From contig JAWPMR010000001.1 of NCBI GenBank assembly GCA_033344815.1, positions 3,830,136 to 3,894,135 of the forward strand: a stretch of DNA of 64,000 bases. Reading direction: 5' to 3'. The first letter of the stretch is position 1. Each line of letters starts with the position of its first letter. This stretch comes from Paracoccaceae bacterium. GTDB lineage: Bacteria; Pseudomonadota; Alphaproteobacteria; Rhodobacterales; Rhodobacteraceae. The notes below the pieces were generated by a model. The model searched no databases. It saw only the letters and a list, made by a program, of their open reading frames with translations, and was not told the origin of the DNA. Shown here in pieces: positions 62,570 through 64,000 of this stretch. The position numbers and the translations under genes are program-made.

Positions 62570-64000
62570 ACCACCTCAAGATAATCGAACAGCGCCTGTT
62601 ATGGTTGTCCCACTGGATGATCCACAATGCGAATAACATCCGCCCAAAGGCCGATGGGATAAAGGTTGGAGGACACCAGGCGTCGTCGGCCTCGATGGTA
62701 TCCATCATGACCGCCCTCTATTTCGGAGCCTTGCGGCCGGAAGATCGTGTGGCGGTCAAACCGCATGCTTCGCCCGTTTTTCATGCAATGCAGTACCTGA
62801 TGGGCCATGTCACCCGCGAAAAGATGGAAAATTTCCGGGGCTTTGGAGGCGTACAGAGTTATCCGTCCAGAACCAAAGACGTGGATGATGTGGATTTCTC
62901 AACCGGATCAGTCGGACTTGGTGTGGCAATCACGTCCTTTGCATCCATGATACAAGATTACGTGCAGGCCAAAGCCTGGGGGAAAGACATCCGCCCTGGC
63001 CGTATGATCGCTCTGATGGGAGATGCCGAACTTGACGAGGGCAACATCTATGAGTGCTTGCAAGAAGGTTGGAAAAACGACCTGCGCAAGACCTGGTGGA
63101 TCATTGACTACAACAGACAATCGCTCGACGGGATCGTGCGTGAGGGGCTGTTTGAACGGGCCGAGAGAGTGTTTGAGGCCTTTGGCTGGGAAGTTGTGCG
63201 TATCAAGTATGGCGCCCTGCAACGTGCGGCCTTCCTGGAACCCGGGGGGGATAAATTGCGCGCATGGATCGATGCCTGCCCGAACCAGCTTTACGCCGCG
63301 CTGACTTTCATGGGTGGGGCCGTTTGGCGCAAACATCTGATGGATGACCTTGGCGATCAGGGCGATGTGACCGCGCTTCTGGACGCGCGAGATGACTCCG
63401 CACTCGCGGCCCTGATGGAAAACCTTGGCGGCAACTGCGTGGACACCATGGCTGCGACCTTCGCCGCCATAGACCATGACCGCCCGGTGTGTTTTCTTGC
63501 CTATACAATCAAAGGCTGGGGCACCCCGATTGCAGGTCACAAAGACAATCACGGCGGTCTGATGAACACAGCACAGATGACCGATTGGCAGATACATATG
63601 GGCGTGCCCAAGGGGGCGGAATGGGATCCCATGGCAACAGTTGAGGACCAACACGGTTTCAGACGTTTCCTTGATACGGTGCCTTTTTTTGCAACAGGCG
63701 CGCGGCGTTTCACCGATGATGCGATCGACGTCCCCCAAATTGATGTCTCAGTTGGTCAGGAAATTTCCACCCAGATGAGTTTTGGCAAGATCCTCGATGA
63801 TTTATCCAAAGGCGACAGCACCTTGGCAGAACGCATTGTCACCACGTCGCCCGATGTTACGGGAACAACGAGCCTTGGTCCCTGGGTGAACCGGCGCAAG
63901 TTGTTTGCGCGGACGCAGCAGGCAGATACTTTCAAGGATCACAAAATTCCCTCGACTGCCAAATGGGAATTTGCGCCGGAAGGCCAGCATATCGAACTGG
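62566..64000 (+). CDS. AceE-like thiamine-dependent pyruvate/2-oxoacid dehydrogenase E1, N-terminal part (runs off right edge)
   Basis: About 478 codons are in the window and no stop is reached. The likely start TTG at 62566 overlaps the dehydratase stop. The sequence LSHWMIHNANNIRPKADGIK, GGHQASSASMVSIMTALYFG, VAVKPHASPVFHAMQYLMG and the ThDP-binding MGDAELDEGNIYECLQEGW then IDYNRQSLDGIVRE mark the homodimeric AceE type of E1. Standard AceE belongs to the pyruvate dehydrogenase complex, but roseobacters usually have the heterodimeric E1. Its place after a dehydratase suggests that it may oxidise 2-oxobutyrate or pyruvate. Confidence 0.8.
   Translation, partial: MNHLKIIEQRLLWLSHWMIHNANNIRPKADGIKVGGHQASSASMVSIMTALYFGALRPEDRVAVKPHASPVFHAMQYLMGHVTREKMENFRGFGGVQSYPSRTKDVDDVDFSTGSVGLGVAITSFASMIQDYVQAKAWGKDIRPGRMIALMGDAELDEGNIYECLQEGWKNDLRKTWWIIDYNRQSLDGIVREGLFERAERVFEAFGWEVVRIKYGALQRAAFLEPGGDKLRAWIDACPNQLYAALTFMGGAVWRKHLMDDLGDQGDVTALLDARDDSALAALMENLGGNCVDTMAATFAAIDHDRPVCFLAYTIKGWGTPIAGHKDNHGGLMNTAQMTDWQIHMGVPKGAEWDPMATVEDQHGFRRFLDTVPFFATGARRFTDDAIDVPQIDVSVGQEISTQMSFGKILDDLSKGDSTLAERIVTTSPDVTGTTSLGPWVNRRKLFARTQQADTFKDHKIPSTAKWEFAPEGQHIEL

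Noticed and set aside
1..64000. CRISPR array or clustered short repeats
   Set aside because: No regularly spaced repeats were seen at any position in the window, within the limits of reading by eye.

Overview
This window reads as chromosome of a marine Rhodobacterales alphaproteobacterium (Roseobacter group). The case rests on gene content: the alphaproteobacterial cell-cycle regulator GcrA, a monomeric NADP isocitrate dehydrogenase, the infA-maf-RNase E/G-yacG block, a VPLPA-CTERM sorted protein, periplasmic-glucan genes, a DUF2793 protein and MeaB. GC content is moderately high and Shine-Dalgarno sites are mostly clear AGGAG types. No rRNA, tRNA, CRISPR array or prophage was found. The only mobile DNA recognised is at the left end.

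Layout. 1-3400: the end of a renalase-like oxidoreductase gene, then an IS1182-family element broken by an inserted IS110-family element; both transposases are also frameshifted. 3404-13056: icd, then a LysR regulator divergent from a peptide-use locus (M19 dipeptidase plus a five-gene Dpp/Opp-type ABC importer). 13147-16987: a large PAS/GGDEF/EAL sensor and a HemG-like flavodoxin with a possible FNR box. 17193-24730: a nucleobase/nucleoside locus (BMP-type binding protein, ATPase, two permeases, CodA-like deaminase) and a gamma-glutamyltransferase. 25142-31308: cell-surface and small accessory genes (DUF2793 plus C1q-like protein, VPLPA-CTERM protein, UDG-family protein, SseB-like, YHS and rhodanese proteins). 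31464-36129: opgC-opgG-opgH for osmoregulated periplasmic glucans, then a TTC38-like TPR protein.

37701-44789: a CoA-transferase/ThDP-enzyme pair, gcrA with a strong terminator, a 930-base gap, argD-argF and a Nudix hydrolase. 44963-54403: housekeeping genes, namely an acetyltransferase, hrpB, meaB, rpmB, a Sir2 deacylase, a LysR regulator, a nitrilase-family hydrolase, then infA-maf-RNase E/G-yacG. 54404-56257: a gene-poor stretch that may hold one frameshifted small gene. 56258-64000: a GH25 muramidase, an IorAB-type molybdenum hydroxylase, an Lrp/AsnC regulator divergent from a threonine dehydratase-like gene, and a truncated AceE-like E1 gene that runs off the right edge.

No clearly new multi-gene system was found. 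The items most worth a second look are the doubly inactivated nested IS with its homopolymer frameshifts, the four-PAS GGDEF/EAL protein, the dehydratase plus AceE-like pair beside an Lrp regulator, the CoA-transferase/ThDP-lyase pair, the DUF2793-C1q fusion, and the frameshifted candidate gene in the 54.4-56.3 kb gap. All functions are inferred from reading translations and motifs by eye; no database search was run.
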